A stretch of DNA of 64,000 bases from Bacteroidales bacterium (lineage in GTDB: Bacteria; Bacteroidota; Bacteroidia; Bacteroidales; JAFGXI01): positions 22,648 through 86,647 of the forward strand of contig JAFGXI010000009.1 in the NCBI GenBank assembly GCA_016936665.1. Reading direction: 5' to 3'. The position numbers were made by a program, and so were the translations under genes. Positions 63,197 to 64,000 of this stretch are shown one piece after another. Each line of letters opens with the position of its first letter. Positions within the stretch are counted from its first letter, which is position 1. The notes below the pieces were generated by a model, which saw nothing but the letters and a program-made list of their open reading frames with translations, had not been told where the DNA came from and did no database searches.

Positions 63197-64000
63197 CGAC
63201 TATTGCGTTTAAAAACCCAGCTAATTTTTGGGTTTGTTTATAATTCGAAAAACTCTCGATGTCTTTAGACTTTGGTGTAAAAGTTTTGTTAAAACACTCT
63301 AATATAAAGGTCTTCAATGATGCATAATCGTCGTATTCGAAGTTTTTTCCGTTACCTGTATTTCGAAGAATGACTTCAACATCGCTTCCTTTAGGACCCA
63401 AGCTTAAAATAGGATTACCTGCCCGCAGATATTCATAAATTTTACCCGGCAAACGTCCTTTTGCGTTATCTGCTTTATTAACAGGTAATAACAGCACATG
63501 TGAAGTTAGCATCAATTTTAAGGCTTCTTTTCGATGAATAAATCCTAAATCTTCGAAATAATCGTTCAAACCTAAACTAGCAATTGTTTCTTTTATAGTA
63601 TAATCTACAACACCGGCAAACCGCAATTTTAGGCTCTTTTTAAAAGCTTCGTTTTCATCGAGCAATTCTGCAATCGCTTTTAAAAAAGTATCCGGTTGTC
63701 GGTCAATTCCCAGTACTCCGGCGTGACTGATCACAAATTCCTCAGTAGAAGGTTTAACAGTCAAATTCTCGAAATCTGTTTCGTCGTATCCATAATACAC
63801 AACATCAACATTACTAGCACCTATCTGCTCTAGTTCTTTCTTCCAAGTCGGACTTGCAATGGTTATTTTTTTTGCAGTTTTAAAGGTTGCTTGCTCCAAT
63901 CGGCGATGCTTTCTGTCGGCTCTTTTGCCAATTTTTAACATTTTGTAATAATCGACCTGAGTCCATGGATCTTGAAAATCTGCTAGCCAAGGTATGTCTG
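63183..64000 (-). CDS. Family 4 glycosyltransferase, 5' end cut by window edge
   Basis: The frame remains open to the window edge, and its first visible codons read DIPWLADFQDPWTQVDYYKM, a typical GT4 phrase, so the ATG at 63941 is internal and the true start lies beyond 64000. The visible part has the acceptor-side segment, ISHAGVLGI, LRFAGVVD, FIHRKEALKLMLTSHVLLLP, and the C-terminal nucleotide-sugar-binding GKIYEYLRAGNPILSLGP. It probably adds a sugar to a lipid-linked carrier in the surface polymer pathway. It overlaps the downstream gene by 14 bp. Confidence 0.88.
   Translation of the reverse strand, partial: DIPWLADFQDPWTQVDYYKMLKIGKRADRKHRRLEQATFKTAKKITIASPTWKKELEQIGASNVDVVYYGYDETDFENLTVKPSTEEFVISHAGVLGIDRQPDTFLKAIAELLDENEAFKKSLKLRFAGVVDYTIKETIASLGLNDYFEDLGFIHRKEALKLMLTSHVLLLPVNKADNAKGRLPGKIYEYLRAGNPILSLGPKGSDVEVILRNTGNGKNFEYDDYASLKTFILECFNKTFTPKSKDIESFSNYKQTQKLAGFLNAIVDVEK

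Overview
This window comes from the chromosome of a low-GC member of the Bacteroidota, probably a marine or gut-type Bacteroidia. Several signals agree. Type IX secretion (T9SS) sorting domains end three secreted proteins. DUF4249 and DUF6427 proteins are present. Promoters match the Bacteroidota form (TTTG, 19-nt spacer, TAnnTTTG). Recognisable Shine-Dalgarno sites are scarce. TCGA tetranucleotides are conspicuously frequent at codon junctions. No tRNA, rRNA or CRISPR array was seen.

Layout. 1-1938 (-): start of tsf, then rpsB, rpsI and rplM, driven by a well-formed promoter at 1999-2029. 2336-6562 (+): M23 peptidase, dxr, rseP and a secreted propeller-like protein. 6581-7801 (-): T9SS-exported SGNH hydrolase. 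8180-9162: a decayed IS982-family element. 9191-12651: amidohydrolase, DUF4249 lipoprotein, LuxE-like enzyme and LEA14-like lipoprotein. 13041-15844: a duplicated-domain protein with a SPOR-like tail, paired with an EF-hand outer-membrane protein. 16145-23064 (+): a tight six-gene cluster of PqqD/RRE-like protein, ATP-grasp ligase, LysA-like decarboxylase, urea-transporter/M23 fusion, TPR-plus-barrel protein and TPR protein. This is the best candidate in the window for an undescribed system. 23297-26033: a hemerythrin-fold protein lacking most metal ligands, and a T9SS-exported M1 aminopeptidase. 26269-31314 (+): ketosynthase III/ketoreductase fusion, FAD oxidoreductase and C45 acyltransferase, which look like a small lipid or polyene pathway. 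31340-49054: mostly housekeeping (xseA, purD, rnhB, mutS, phosphohexomutase, rluD-type gene) with an FMN-barrel-like protein, an acyl-CoA-ligase-like enzyme, an M23 lipoprotein, an ankyrin protein, a PASTA protein and a T9SS protein whose sorting domain carries a 30-bp perfect palindrome.

49223-64000 is a cell-surface polysaccharide region. ugd and a UDP-xylose synthase make UDP-sugars. A short stretch of envelope proteins and a LytS/LytTR-like two-component pair with its own terminator follow. Then come an AsnB-type amidotransferase, a TagD-like cytidylyltransferase, and an overlapping minus-strand operon of glycosyltransferase, two CDP-glycerol/ribitol phosphotransferase-like enzymes, an IspD/TarI-like cytidylyltransferase and an SDR. 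Together these look able to make CDP-glycerol and CDP-ribitol and to build a teichoic-acid-like polyol-phosphate polymer in a Gram-negative cell.

All calls rest on reading the sequence and protein translations. No database search was run, and starts were moved inward where a signal peptide, family N-terminus or promoter position required it.
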